This document shows positions 32,667-47,500 of a DNA stretch of 64,000 nucleotides, in pieces; the first letter of the stretch is position 1, and each line of letters begins with the position of its first letter. Made by a program: the position numbers and the translations under genes. Below the pieces are notes generated by a model. It did no database searches. It was given only the letters and a program-made list of their open reading frames with translations, and was not told the origin of the DNA. Source of the stretch: Elysia chlorotica (lineage: Eukaryota; Mollusca; Gastropoda; Plakobranchidae); contig RQTK01000498.1 of NCBI GenBank assembly GCA_003991915.1, forward strand, positions 53,747 to 117,746, read 5' to 3'.

Positions 32667-35600
32667 GTAAGACTGGCCCGTAGTTAACTTTAAAGGAAGG
32701 TTTTTAGTACTCTAGTTACAATGAACTTTTGAGGGGTATCAACATTCTTTCCTTCCAAACACATCAAATGAATCAATTGCTCTTGTTCATTTGACTGATT
32801 TGACAAGTCAAGCTGAGATGAAGCAGCTTTTCAATTTATATTTAAATACCTACTTTTTATAAAATATGAAAATAAGGAAAGACAAGATTTTGGCTTGATT
32901 TTTAATAATTTGTCTTTAGAACCAGAAACCAACCCTGAAGTTTTTTCCTTATCAGTTTTTTTTTTTTCTTTATTCATAAAACATTTTTGTGTGTGTGCGT
33001 TGCTCTCTAAATATATATATATTTTAAAAGGTTGTCAATGTTGCCAAACATGTTGTATGGATTCTCCTAGTTTTCCATTATGTATCATGGTAGATATGCT
33101 AGGAAAATGGCATTATCTCTTTTGTCGTAGTTGGAGATAATATTATATTATAAGATTAGTAGTCTTAAATTCTACTGCTGTTTTTCTCCCCCAGTTAATT
33201 GTTAGAAAATTGGCACATTTTACAGTTAACTTCAGCATGAAATAGACTGATTTAGGAACATAATGTCAAAATTATGAAAATGTCGTATATCTCTGAGGGG
33301 ATTATTATGTTTGCCACCCTGATAGCCCATGATGGTATAAGTCTGTGCTTGCGTGTAGTTTGAATCTAAATCTTTATTTTTTTATCATTCTGTCCGTGTC
33401 CAGATTCCTCCCTAGACCTACTTGAGCAGCATCAGGCTAGGGAACAAGCTCGGTTGCTGCAGCGGTTCCGAGAGCTACGCGAGTGGCAGCAGCAGCAGCA
33501 ACAGCAGCTAATGAACCAGCAACAACAGCAGCTGCGCACATGGCAGGATGAGCAGAGTAAAGTCCAGACTCTGATAGCCAACCAGGGGGTGAAAAGTAAG
33601 TGTACCAATTTATGTTTGCTCTAACCACTGTGCCCATGGCATATTTTTGACAGATACAAAGATGTTCAAACATATATTTTTTTTTTCATTTTTTCCATCT
33701 TGAAATAGGAGAAAACTCTATTCCAAACCAGGGTGGGTTTTTTTCTTTTCTCCTTGGGTAATTTTTTCAGTGTATAATGAGACTAATGCCCCATTGATTA
33801 TGTCTTGAGGTATTTAATGCCAGATTTTCGAATATTCATATACATGCCCAAAATGTGAAAAGCTCTAAATCTTTTATGTTTGTAATTCTTTCAATTTACC
33901 GAGATAATATTGTCTAACATCATAAAATTCCCCTATAAATATTGTTTCTTTATATATTGAAATGTCAGATTTTGAAATATTATCATACACATCCACAGCC
34001 ATAAAGCCGAGTGTGGCCAGCTCTGGCTCTCCGTTGATGACTCCGCCCACCAAACCTAGGCAGGGCCAGGTTATCAATCCAGCAGCGGAGTCTGTGAGCC
34101 AGTCACAGATGGCTGGCGTCTCTCTGGACAGTGGCTTGGTGGTCTCCATGCAAGACACTCTCAAGGTTGGTCGGTTGCTTGGTAACTTGGTTGATTGGTT
34201 GCTTAATGTCCAAATGTAACAGCTAGCTAGGCTTCGTCAATTGCTGTTCTTAAGACTGATGTCTAACATTACATGCTATCAAACAGAGATAAGGGGTGAA
34301 CACCTGATCTGTTCCGAACGGTTACGTATTACACAAGCCCAAACAGTAAGGGGGGTCAAAATCTGATGAATGAATTTGTAAATTGCCCTTTTATGGTATC
34401 GGACTGGGGACCTTCTAAATACAAGCTCAGTGCTCTATCATGTAAGCCCCCCCTCTAGTACCCGACTCTAAAGCATAAATGATTTTGGTGGGAATTATCA
34501 TTCTTTAAAATAGATTATTAATTGCTCTAGGTTTTTTATTTTTATTTTATAAATTTAAATTTTTAAATATTTTTAAAAATTTCATTATAAATCAGGTATC
34601 TCACTACTTTACCTAAAAATACAGCAGATTTGAATTTCAGATTAATACTATCTCTTTCTTCTTTTTCTTTTGTGTGTGTGTGGGTGTACAGAGTCAAAGC
34701 TCACTGCCAAAGCCAGTGATGTATCCATCTCTCACGTCAACACTTGGGAATGGCGACGACAACGACGACGACAAGTACACCAACTCTGAGCTGTTCAGCA
34801 ACCTGGGCGAGGAGCTTCAGGAGAGGGCGCGGGAGATGGACGAAGACTCCAGACCGGTGCCGGATTGGATGTCCGACTCGAGTGAGAACTTCCTGCGAGG
34901 GTCGCAGCTCCCTCCGCCACGGATGATCAGGGGAGGCAATCAGCTAGCGGGGCTGGAGCAGCTGCTGAAAACTGCCCCTGCCGGCTTCCTCCAGCAGGTT
35001 AGATCTCGGTTTTAGACTGTCAGATTTCACTACATGGTATTGGATCGAAGGATGAGAGCCCATGTGTTGCTGGATCAATAATAACAACAGAGTGTCAGAT
35101 ATGTGTGTGTGTATGTGTCAAGATGAAACAGAAATTTTGTTTATAAATTGTTGATGTTATTTGGTTTGTTGCTATAGTTGTGAAAAATAATTGTCTCTAA
35201 ATACAGTCGAATCTGACTAAAATAGTCAGTGTTTAAGAAAAATAATGACTTTACATTTTATTAGGCAACCATTCCCTAATCATTATAGCTCTTTGTCTGT
35301 GCTCCCGTCTTTGTTTACAACACTACCAAGATAGTCAAACTTGTCAACCTCTTCAATGTTTTTTTCATGTAGTCGCATTGCATTAGCCTGCTTGTTGTTG
35401 ATTGTCATGGCTTCAGTCCTTCTGGTGTTTATCCAGTTTTCCTGGCTTCTTCTGCCACACGATATAGCTTCTTTTGTGCATCCTGTTGCTTTTGGGAGAG
35501 AAACCTGATGTCGTCTGCAAAGTCAAGATCTTCCAGCTGCTTTATACCTGTCCTTCGACCTGTTCTAGACTTCTCATAACCCAGTTAACCACCATAAGGA

Positions 35601-38600
35601 AGATCGTTGGGGAGAGCAAGCAACCCAGTTTGCACGTTAAACGGTTCTGTCAGTTTCTCATCTCGGATAACTTGACATGTGACATCTTCATATAGTTGTT
35701 GGATGGTAGTGACAAACTTTGGTGTAAAGCCGTAGTAGTTCATAAATCTCCAGGTGACATTTCGGTCCACGCTCTTGAATGCCTTTTGAAAGTCAACAAA
35801 CACTGTTCTAGTTAAAACTTTGCCTGGGATTGATAGCAGCATGATTTCTCTCCAGTAGCTGCTGGATGACAGGTCTCCTTTCCAGTCTTCTTTAACTTGC
35901 TCCTGTTCCCAGATCTTGCATAGGAGGGCGCAGGCACAGAATATGCTTTACATCATGTGATGTGACAAGGTTAAGGGATGTTTCTTTTCAGGACCATGCT
36001 ATCTGAAATCTATTCTATCTCACCAGTGACTTTCTAAATACACTACCCTTGTGTTTTCACCTTGCCCAGATGCTTGGCCTACTGCCTGGTGGGAAGACCA
36101 TGGAAAGTAACCCTCGAGGCGGACGCACCCCTGAGGAGGTGGAACTGTCGGCCTCTCCTACCTTCCCCCAGCAAAAACAACAGCCTGCGGCTCGAAGGCT
36201 GTTCAGCTACCACAATGCTCGCGAAGAGATGGAAGGAAGGGAGGCGACTGCTGGTGATGCCTCCATAAGGGAAACTACTGGTGCTGCTGTCATGATGGAA
36301 AATGCTGAGCAGCGACCACAGCAAAACCAGTCGCATCAGCAGCAGCTGGCCGAGATGATTCTCTTGCATCAGAAACAGGAGCAGTTGATCCAACAGCAGC
36401 GCCGCAATGAAGCGCAAGCACAGCCCAGGTCTCACGGACAGGGCCTTCAGTCGCAACAAACAAACGGACTTGTGGTAAGACTGGCAACAGTTGCTTGGTA
36501 GCTTAGTTTTGAGAGTGAAGTCTAACGGATGTCTTTTAAGCAGGCGTTGCTCTCTCCTTTTGTTTTCCCTAGATTTAATTTAATTTATTTTTTTATTAAT
36601 GCCTTTTGGTCAAGGTTGTTTTCCAAAGAAGTTAATATACCATTCAATTACTTAAGCCAAAGCCAATGTAATTTTCTGTCCCAGACATTATGATATCAGT
36701 GAATGTTGTCAATTGCTCACCTGCTGAATAATTCTGTTTCTGACAATAGAGCTTTCAATGTTTGAGATATCAAATAGGTTTCTGTTAGCTTTCATTTATC
36801 GTATGTATCTTCAAATACTGGAAATAAAATTAATAAATTTTCCCTACACCTTTACTGTAAGAGCTGATTTTAACATGACAAGATGTGATGTCGTTTGTTA
36901 AAAAAGAAAAACAAGATTAATGATTCTCGTTTAAATATTGTTTTCTATTAAACCTGAGTTGCATAGTATAATTATTGTTTGACATAAGGAATTAAGTTGC
37001 AGGACTTTTTTGTCCAGGTACAGCATATTAATAATTTATCTGTCCTATTGTTCTTTCAGCTTGGTCCAGCTTTTTCAGATCAAGATGTGGATCCTCGGTT
37101 TGTGCCGCGTTCATTTGGCTTACAGGACGGAGACTTTGATCCGCAGTCCTTCAGAAATGGTCTGAGTGGTCATGGCCACAACAGAGAGGGGGTTCACCTC
37201 CAAGGTGAAGATGATGACGAAGATGTTGATGATGAGAGTTATGAAGAGGACGAAGACCAGGCAAGTGTGTCTGGAGAGGAAGAGGAGGAAAGGACAACGC
37301 AAGCTTCTGGGGTAAGAAACCATGTAGTGGAATCCACTAAAGATAGACTATGGCTAAATATATGCAGCGTCTACCTGATAATTTGATATTACAGGGACCA
37401 AAACGTTCATGTCAAATTAGGAGATAAATAGTATTATAAGTGAGTGCCAAAGCTGGAGTGGCTTGGCTGTGAGTCTAGATAGGAATCTACTCAATGGTGT
37501 TCTTTGTGCATTGGCTTGTTTAGCCTGTACAAAGTTTATAATGTTTGCAAGGTTATCTACCAGTATAGTAAAGACGCAACACCTGCTTTTTTTGTTTAAA
37601 AAGTTGTATTAATGTCATATTAAACATGTCGAATTAAAAGAAATGAAGCAGTACATTGTTGAATGTAGCAAAATAATACAAGAAGCAATTAAAAGAGATT
37701 TATTCCATTACTTTTTAAGTGTTTCCAATTAAGGATAATTTTGAATTATCAGATGTCAAAATTAGTGGAGTGCACTGTACTATGTTCGAGGCACCCATTC
37801 CTTTTTTTTTTTTGTCTAATTGAAGTAACTTTTTGATATAGACTTAAAATAAAATAAACTTCAAGGCTGTCCCTTAGAGGTTTTTCTGAATCAGATTCCA
37901 GTTGAATTAACGTGGCCACACTTTATAGAAATGTGGTAATGGTCGTGTGCATGGCTCAGGAGAAAAGCTCTTACCTTTATTTAGGGGGTTTTTTGTTAGA
38001 TCAAAAAAGGCAATTGTTCTTTATAAAGGGTGCACTTGAAAAGTGCATTTATTTCACAATGAATCCTAGGACCGGTTGTGATTTGTGTGCCATAGGCTGA
38101 TTGAAATTTCTCTAAACTGACAAAAATTTGAACTCTATCGGCTTGTAGGTCTCGAAACATGGAGATCCCAAATTTCAGGATAAATCCATATTTCTAAGAG
38201 AATTGGGACTTGGTCTCAGCTCAGGATAATCCTTAACACTACAAAAAATCCATGACTTATATAAACAATATGGGTCTGGTATCACAGTCAAATTTGAAAA
38301 AAAAAAAAAAGGCTTGTGTATAACTGGATTTGCAATAAATTTTTGTAATATATTTTAACTTATAAAAAAAAATTCACACAAGAACAAATGTGTTTTAAGT
38401 CATATAGATTTTACACACATACGGTTTAGGGGCATTTTGGAAAAGTTCAAGATTTTCTTTTCATAACCGGTTTGCACCCCTGTAAACAGTCATTGCTATT
38501 TCAAAGAATACCTTGAAGAATCCCGTAAACCCATACAGATTCATACAGATGCAGATTGCCTTTTTTTCTGTTGACAGCAAACTCGGGTTGAGGATCGACC

Positions 38601-41430
38601 AATCAAGGGCACTGGGGGCAGGAAGTCCTTTGAGCAGCTTCTGGAGGAGCAACTGCAGCAGGAGAAGGAGAAGGTGAGGGACATGACTGTGTCAGTCAAT
38701 ATTTCGGACACGTCAGAGATATCAACATATTTGATCAATAGTTTTCATCGGAACTAAAAATGAGCTAGATTTTTCTCATGGTCCCGTTTTTCCCATGTAG
38801 ATTGGTGGAAAATGAACGATTCTTAACCCCTTCACTGCCTGTAGCCCGTGCATGGCCGAGATATAGGCGAATTTGTACAAGTAGTCATAAATAGGGAAAA
38901 ACTCCCCGGCAAATAGGTGCATAATAGGGCTGGCAGTGAAGAGGTTAAAGGTTCATAAAACATTTGAACTGGCAACGCTAGTATATTGCAATACTTACAA
39001 GGTTTTTTTTACCCCGTAAAAGCCCTATAGGACAGGAGATTCAACTTCAAGTGGGTTTTTTTTTTGTACCAAGTTTGTTTTGTAAGTTATAAAATTCAAA
39101 CTCTTTAGTTTTAAAAGCCAAGTTTTTCTCCCTCTGTCTAATGCAGCAGCTACAACAGATGAACGGAGAGTCCGGTTCCCAGAGGAAGATTCCGTTCCTG
39201 CGGAAGGGTCAAGGAACTGCTCGCTTCAATTCCGCTCCCAAGAAGCCGCCACCCAAGAAATCCTCTGCCTCAAGGTCACAGAGTCGGTCCCATCATTCCT
39301 CGGATCCTTCAGGGGGTGCTAGAGCACAAAGCTCAGAGGGAGGGGGCAAGAAGTCCTCGGTGGGATCGCGGTTAAAGAGCATGGGCAAACCAGCGGACGC
39401 GGGACAGAATTTTCAAGGGGACAAGAGAGGGGTGAGGCTTTTACTTTGTCTTAGCCTTGGTTAAGTCAAAAGCTTTATTTTTGCTGGGAAATTTTTATAA
39501 ATTTTTATTTCACTGATAAAACTGGGTATGCTGTGCAATGTAGGTAAATGATGTGTAGCCTTGAAAAGCATAGCGTTGATGAAATAGATAGCGTTTGTGC
39601 TGTTAAACAGTTTTAGAATGTTTTTTATTAATAGATAAAATATTATACAGACAAATGTAAGCTGTACAATGATTGTTGTAGGTTGATGTGTTACCCTAGA
39701 AAGAATGAATGTTTTTCAATGAAATACACATTCACAGGCGCTAGGAATTTTTATTAATTTTTTATTATTATTATTTTAATGCCTTACAGCAAAATGTCTG
39801 GAAAAGCTCTTAATTTATAATTAAAAGGTTTTGAGTTTGTCAAACAATAGACTGTTAAACTAGTTTAATTTTGTTTGTAACAGAAGATCTCTTTTGCTCG
39901 AGTATTGTGAGAACACCCCCATCCGCTTTTTCTCACATTGAAAATAATGTGGATGTATTCTCAAATCTGTTTGTAATATCATCACTGGGCTGGCAGGATA
40001 GCATTTCCCAGAGATACATAATCATGACGTTTTGACTTAATATATATGAATGTATTGTTAAATCAGTGTGTATCTTGTGGTGAAATTAAAATGTGCCAAA
40101 TTATTTTGAGTTGAATAAAGACTGCAAACAGGAATAAGTTGTTTTTTTTTAACTTTTAACTATCTCAAATCTTAAATAAAATGGTATATGCCATTGTGCT
40201 GTAGATGTCATTGATGGTTTGATCTTCTACGTAGACAGTATTATGGTCAGTGTTGTTCGAGACTAAATTCATCAGCAAAGATGCTCACTATCTATGTCAC
40301 TAAGTTTAGTCTAAGCCTCGTGATTCCTTGCAAAACATAGAAACTCCCCTACAAAGAACTTTGACTGGTTCTCTTCAGGTCGACCCTTATGGTACCGCCG
40401 CCTTTATCTCGACAAATGCACTTTGTCGTAAATTCTATTTTGGGCGTACGATCTTGAGTTTTCCAAGGGGGTTCAACTCCATGGCTTGCCTTGTGATGTT
40501 GGATACACGCTTTTAAAGTGTGCTGGCTATCCAGCCCCATTTACCCTTTCTTGTCTACTTCTTGGTGAGGATTTGCTTCACTCTGTCCCACAGTTCTTCG
40601 TTTGAGACAACTTCAGGCCACCTAAAGTTGAGGATGTTTCTAAGGCATTTGTTGGGGAATGTTTATAATTTATTGGTGTTGGTCTTGGTCATGCGGGGGG
40701 CGCGGTGGCCCTGGGATAGAACATCAGATTCCAAGGTCCGTGGTTCGAGTCCTGGCGATTTCACTCCCTAATGGTTGAGTCAGTGTCAGTTTAATGTGAC
40801 CAGCTGAGACAGAAGTCCTGGTATCCCCGCCCTGTCTTGTGTGTAGCAGCGCATGAAATTGTCAGACGTCGGTCTCCGGGCCCATAAAAATATACCCTAT
40901 AAAGTGCTGATGTTGGATGTAAACCATCTAAAAAAAAAACAACCTTGGTCATGCACCATGTTTTTGAGCCATTGGGTATGACCAACCTCTCTATAGTATT
41001 GAAGATCCAGGTCTTGTATTTGATGTCACTAACATTAATTTGTTTTTTTGTGGGGGTTTTTTCCCTTCTAGTTTGTTCGGAAAGTTGAGAACGCCCATAC
41101 TAGTCAGGACGAAAGACCCGTGGCCAGTCTGAGTTTGATCCGCTCTGTCGCCAGCAAGAAAATGGAGGAACAGCACAAACACCTGCATCAAGAGCAGCAA
41201 CAACAACAGACTGAGCAAGAATATCGACAGAAACAACAACAACAACAGCGGCAACAACAACAACAATTGGAGCAGCCATTTTTCCAGACCGGACTGAGAC
41301 GGCTTGGAGATCTCAGTACAATCATCGAGCAGTCGCCTTCAATGGATAGCCGGTCGAATATGGCGGACGATCATGACTCGGTATGGTACCATTTTACGTT
41401 AATCGCTTGGACAATATTTTCTGTCTCTGT

Positions 41431-41499
<69 letters not shown>

Positions 41500-41526
41500 C
41501 ATAACTATAATAATAAGAATAAGAAT

Positions 41527-41566
<40 letters not shown>

Positions 41567-44500
41567 ATATATAGTAAAGTATATTTCAACAGTATCTCTC
41601 TCTCTCTATATATATATATATAATTTAAAGAAGGCATGTGTTTTTCTTTCTTTTAATATCCTGACTTATGATTAGGGTTAAGTGTTAATTGAACCAACAT
41701 GAGACTCCCAGACTTCCATGTGTTCATTTTTCCCTGTTGTCGTTGACAGACGGAACTGGACAGCCTGGCAGAGTTTGAGGTTCTGGAGGAAGCGGCCGAC
41801 AACATGAGCATGTGCAGCAGCTCTTCTCTGATTGGTCGCCTCGTCTATGGAGACAGGCAGGGTCAGAAGGTAACTAGACTCTCACACTTACAAATTCATT
41901 CATTCTTTAAACGAGTACCGGATCTAGAGCACGACGCTCATCTCTAAGTAGGCATTTCTTCTTGTAACAAGCGATTTAAATATGGTTTCTAATTATTTTA
42001 TTTACTGAAATTTTCCAAGGTTAGTGTGGATCACATTGTAAGGTCTTATATGGAGAATTGTGAACTATAATAATAAGAATAAGAATAATAATAATGGTAA
42101 AAATAATATTAATATTTGTAATAATAATAAAAATAATAATGATAATAATTGTCATATTTTCAAATCTTTTTTTTTAAAGATTGTACCTTTTATCTGTTAA
42201 GTTTATTGTTTTTTTAACTTGATGAGAATCAAGCAAAAAGGGCCGAAATAAACAAAATATGATTTGTATATCGAGATGCATGGACCATTTAAATTTATAT
42301 CGATGCATTATGCCTTTGTTTTCAACAGGATGCTGTGCAGAAGCTGAAAACCATCACCGAGTCTTTAAAAAGTGCAAGGAGCGATCGATCTGGATCAGGT
42401 CTAGAGGGGAAGGAATCTGGCGCTGGGTTCACGTCTGCTAACTTATACAGTAACAACAACAACAACAACAGTAATAATAACAACAATGGTATAGTCAGCC
42501 AATACAAGGAGGACAAGCTTTCTTCAGCTTTTGAGGAAGCCATGGAAAGAAGAGAAGAAAGCCAAGGGAATGAGTCTTCTGAAGTGACTCTGACAGAGAG
42601 CAGTGAGGAAGAGGAGGAGGAGGAGACTGACGAGAGGTTGGGTGCCGGAGAAATGTTCCGGCCTGATGCCAACACGGCATCACCTTCAAAGGTGCTTACA
42701 AGGAAGGTGGCCCCTCTTGCTTCCAAATATTCCGCGGCCAATGACACTTTATCACTGCTGAAGTCTCTATCAGCCCAGGCAAGTGTCCTCACGTCGAATC
42801 CACCACACTCCTCCTCTTCCTCTGAGACTAGTGCAGTGACAACATCAACAAGTTCAGTCTCTAGCAAGCTTCATCCTCTTGCAAACCCAGCTCTATCTGA
42901 AGGTTTCAATTTTTTCTCGGGCAGTAGCACCCTTCCACCCAATCTTTTCTCTACAGCTTCAAAGGAAGGGATGCTTCTCTCCTCCGGATTTGGCTCAATC
43001 ATGGCTCAGACATTTCAACCATCGTCATCGGTGTTCACTCCGGCTCCTGTATCTTCATCTGGCGTAAATGGTAGCACGCATGTACAAAATGGCGGCAGTG
43101 CTGAGTCAAAGTCTCAACTACCAAACAGGATGCTGAATGGACAAGAGTATGTTAGTGGGAAATACGGCTCTGAGAGTAGTGACGAAGATACGCAGTACAG
43201 TAGCGACGAAGCGGACAGTCAAGGGGAAGAGTCGGGAGAGAAGGAAAGTGATAAGAAAGAGGCTGGCGGTGACAAAGAAAAGAAAGAAACCCATCCGCAA
43301 GATGGAGAAGCATCCAAAGTCAATGGCGTGGCGTCGGCGTTTGATGATGAATCTGCTTGGGAAGATGAAGATGATTTTGAAGCCTTTGATAAAGCATCAA
43401 CTTTGAAAGGTAAGTTTGGTTTTTTATGCGTCAAGTGATATTTGAAGGGTTCTATCTACATTTTGGTAAAATTACGAGTTGGTCGAAGATAACTAAAGAA
43501 CAATTTTATGGTATGGCCACCTGCTTGTGAAATGCAAATAACATGCCAAGCTACACAATTGTTTTTTTAATGATTCTTCCATTCAGCTGAGTAAGGATAC
43601 CATGTCTTCCATCTCAAATGGTCACATTAAGCCTAGAATGATCCAACCATTAGAGCACAAAATCCAATAATCCTTTTATTTCTTATCCTGGTTGTAAGAC
43701 AGATCCCGGGTAGTCTTATTTGAAGAGGCTTGCTCTACCATTTTGGCCAGATCACCCCCATGTTGATCCAATATAAATCATGTATTTTTATACATTCCTT
43801 GTTAAAAATCGTGGCTTTATGTTTTAACTTACAGGTAATGGAAAATTCCCTTTAAAATCGTGTTGTTTTTTTTCTTGTCCCCTCAAGCCAAACCAGTTTC
43901 TGAACCTGGGCCTGTTGCAGCGACTGGTGATCCAACTACTCCCCCCACCTCGCGCTTGGTTTCTAAACTGTTCCCGAAGCTTAGACCTAAGCCCAGTGCT
44001 GAGGCAGAGAAGGTAAGCACGGCTATACATGTCTCTAGTTGTAGGCTTTATTAGGATTAGATTTAATGATTAAATGAACTTGGTAATTTTGTTTTGTTTT
44101 CTTAATATGATATGTATAAAAAATATTATTTAGGTTAATATGTGCAATTATTGATTTATTTTATCGACTTTAATCAGTACTACAAACCTGCCTACTTGAA
44201 CCAATTTGATCGATATATATCGATTTTCGTCGTTAATCCTAATTTCCACACGAATGTACAAATTTTTAAACTGAAGATATTCAGCGGCGGGATTGCCAAT
44301 TTTTTTCTTCTAAATATTTGACACAATACTGCCTCTGTTCACCGCTCACCGAGAGACCCAAGTCTAGCCCAGTTCCGCACCCATAACATTTTCCCATCCG
44401 ATATAGTGCTGACGTTAAAAGTAAATCCAACTTAACTTAATATATTACATTTTAGTCGAGTTTGTCTTGGCGACGTATTTCGTGATAGGCTCAAGTTTCT

Positions 44501-47500
44501 GGCGTGCCTTATCGAAGCCTAACGCCATTAGTAAATTATTTAGATGCTAGAAAGCAATCCACTTTCTGCCAGGGTTGACAACCAACCTGTATGATTTGGT
44601 GTATATTCGTACATTTTTTACATACAACCTTGCAGGCAACTCTGCTGTTTTTCTCTCAATCATACAAACAAAACTAGAGAAGAATAAAGAAAGTCCCTTC
44701 AAACGCTTTGCATGAAAGAAAATAGTAAGAACAATTTAATTGTTATATCAACTGGTGATATTTTTCTTTTGATTCTATTGTTATGGTGCTATCAAGATTG
44801 GGTACTATTAATGGATATATGATATTCATACTTGTAATATATATAATTATACATTTTTTTTTAAATATATAAATAAATCTACAAGGGTTGCTGCCCAGAA
44901 TCATTCTTTTTTATGAATGTTCTTTTAAACCTGGGTAAAGGTTGAACTCTCAAATGCCTGGTGCCTGTTTATATTACAGCACCAGCAGTCGTTGCAGCAG
45001 GCAAGCAGCCAGCCAGTGAATGCTGCCACAGGGATCCAGTCCAGCATCCTGAGAGAGAAACTCAAGGAGCTTGACACAGAGATCGAAAAGTTCCGATCTG
45101 AGAACGCCAACCTAGACAAGCTGAGGAGAGAAAGAGAAGAGGTCAGCAATTATATCTTATTGATAAAAGTTCCTCTTTTTTTCATAACTTAAAATGGATA
45201 TTCTTTGACTATCTCCACCTTATCAAAATGATGGACATGTGCCTATTTTGACTAATGTTGAAAGTAATAGTCCTGAATTTATTAGGATTATAATGAAAAC
45301 ACATATTTCCATAAAAGTTTCTCAAATCCCATAGGCATTGGGAGAATATTTTGTTATTTTGTTGTAGAAATTGACAGTATAAACAAGAAATGACTTGGGA
45401 TATTGAAGAGCTTAGAAGTGATTGTGGATGTCAATGAAAATGAGAAGTCCTAATTGGGAATATCAAGGAATTGCCTGAAACTATAATTACTGAGCTTGAT
45501 TTTATGTAAAGATGTTACATAAAACTAATTGCTCTGAAATGAGGACTGCATTTTTGCGCTTGTGGCTATATCAAGCTTATTATGATTGTATTTTCTTCTC
45601 CCTGGAAGGGCCTGGCCAAACTGAAGCAGGAGATCGAGAGCTTCCAGAAAGAGAAAGAGTCTGAGCTGAGACGCCTGGAGGAGTTCAAGGCGGAGGAAAT
45701 GAAAAAGCTTAAGTGAGTGGTTGCTGCCAAGTCATCACCCCAGTTGTTCAATCTCATTTCTAAAACACCAAAGATTTAGAGTATTTTAGAAATAAGATAT
45801 GGCATTATTCAACTAAGATGACAAAGTACTGCTGTGTGTTCCCAGAATAACCAAGGGGAACATTTTTTTTTTAATTATTTCCTCCTGCCTGCATCCGTCT
45901 CTAAGAAGTCTCCAATGCTTATCTTTAACGTTGTCACAATATTTCTAAAGTCATAAGGGTTAAGTATAAACATGAAATGGGAGTACATCGCAAAAAATGT
46001 TGATGTTTGTTTTTCTGATAACTATGTACAATTTCTTTCTAGATGATCCTTTTTTAGTGATCTTTATTATAACTTAGAAGCAAATAAAAGATGATCTGGA
46101 CTAGTTGTTTTTTTTTTCCTTAGTGTCATTATTTTTTTATTTTTTGTTTTTAGGTAGGAGAATCAAACTTAGATTATTTTGATGATTTTTGTTACCCGTA
46201 GGAGAGAGAGGAAACTGTTTGAGAGCTACCAGAAGAAACTGCGCTCCATGCCGGACAAAAGAGAGAGAGAAGAGATCGAGAACCTCAAAATGCAGGTAAG
46301 CTTTTACTTTCTACGACTTTTACAGCCCACCCAGATGCAGCAACAATGTCAAACATAAGATATGTAACACACAAAATTATTGTACTGAACAGTTTTACAG
46401 CTGGGAGAATGTCTGACGTGATTTTCGTACTAAGGAATTACACAGCGCAAACAGTACTGTTATATTCTTTTGAATTTGATTTGAGAACTTTGATTTATTG
46501 ATGTCTTCTTTGTCAATGAAACACAGCATATTAATTTTTTTTTTTAACATGTTGTAATAGGTAAATAAATTTGACTAATCAAGGTCCAACTCAACGGAGT
46601 CACATCGCACACATGATTGTGGTAGACATTTTATTTGCAAGATGAAAAGCTAAGTCTGCAAAAAAAATTTTTTTTTTTTTTTATATTTATTGGTTCAAAC
46701 ATGTGAATATTAAAAACACCCTAATAATAGTGCAGTTTCACAAGCACTGATCTATGCTGGCAAAATCACGTCTCCCTTGTTAAGTTAACTCTGTCTGCCT
46801 GTTTTTTTTTATCTCCCAGCTGGAAGAAGTCCAAGAGGAACTCAAGCGTAAAGAGTCTCGGTGGACGGCTAGCACAGCGCGCCTCAAGAACAGGGTGGCT
46901 GAGCTGGAGCTTGAGAACGGAGAGGTGAAGGAGGAGGTTCGGATCCTGGAGAGGAAGCGCCTGGAGTGGATGACGAGTCAGGCCTAATATTTCCATAAAA
47001 GTTTCTCAAATCCCATAGGCATTGGGAGAATATTTTGTTATTTTGTTGTAGAAATTGACAGTATAAACAAGAAATGATTTGGGATATTGAAGAGTTCAGA
47101 AGTCATTGTGGATGTTGATGAAACTGAGAAGTCCTAATTGGGGATGTCGAGGGAATGCCTGAAACTAAAGTTGCTGATCTTGATAATGATGTAAAGATGT
47201 TACATGAAACTGCTAGGAAATGAGGACTGCATTTTTGCGCTTGCGACTATATCAAGCTCATTATGATTGTATTTCTTTCTCCCTGGAAGGGCCTGGCCAA
47301 ACTGAAGCAGGAGATTGAGAGCTTCCAGAAGGAGAAAGAGTCTGAGCTGAGACGCCTGGAGGAGTTCAAGGCGGAGGAAATGAAAAAGCTTAAGTGAGTG
47401 GTTGCTGCCAAGTCATCACCCATGTTGTGTAATGCGCTATCTCATTTCTAAAACACCAAAGATTTAGAGTATTTTAGAAATAAGATATGGCATTATTCAA

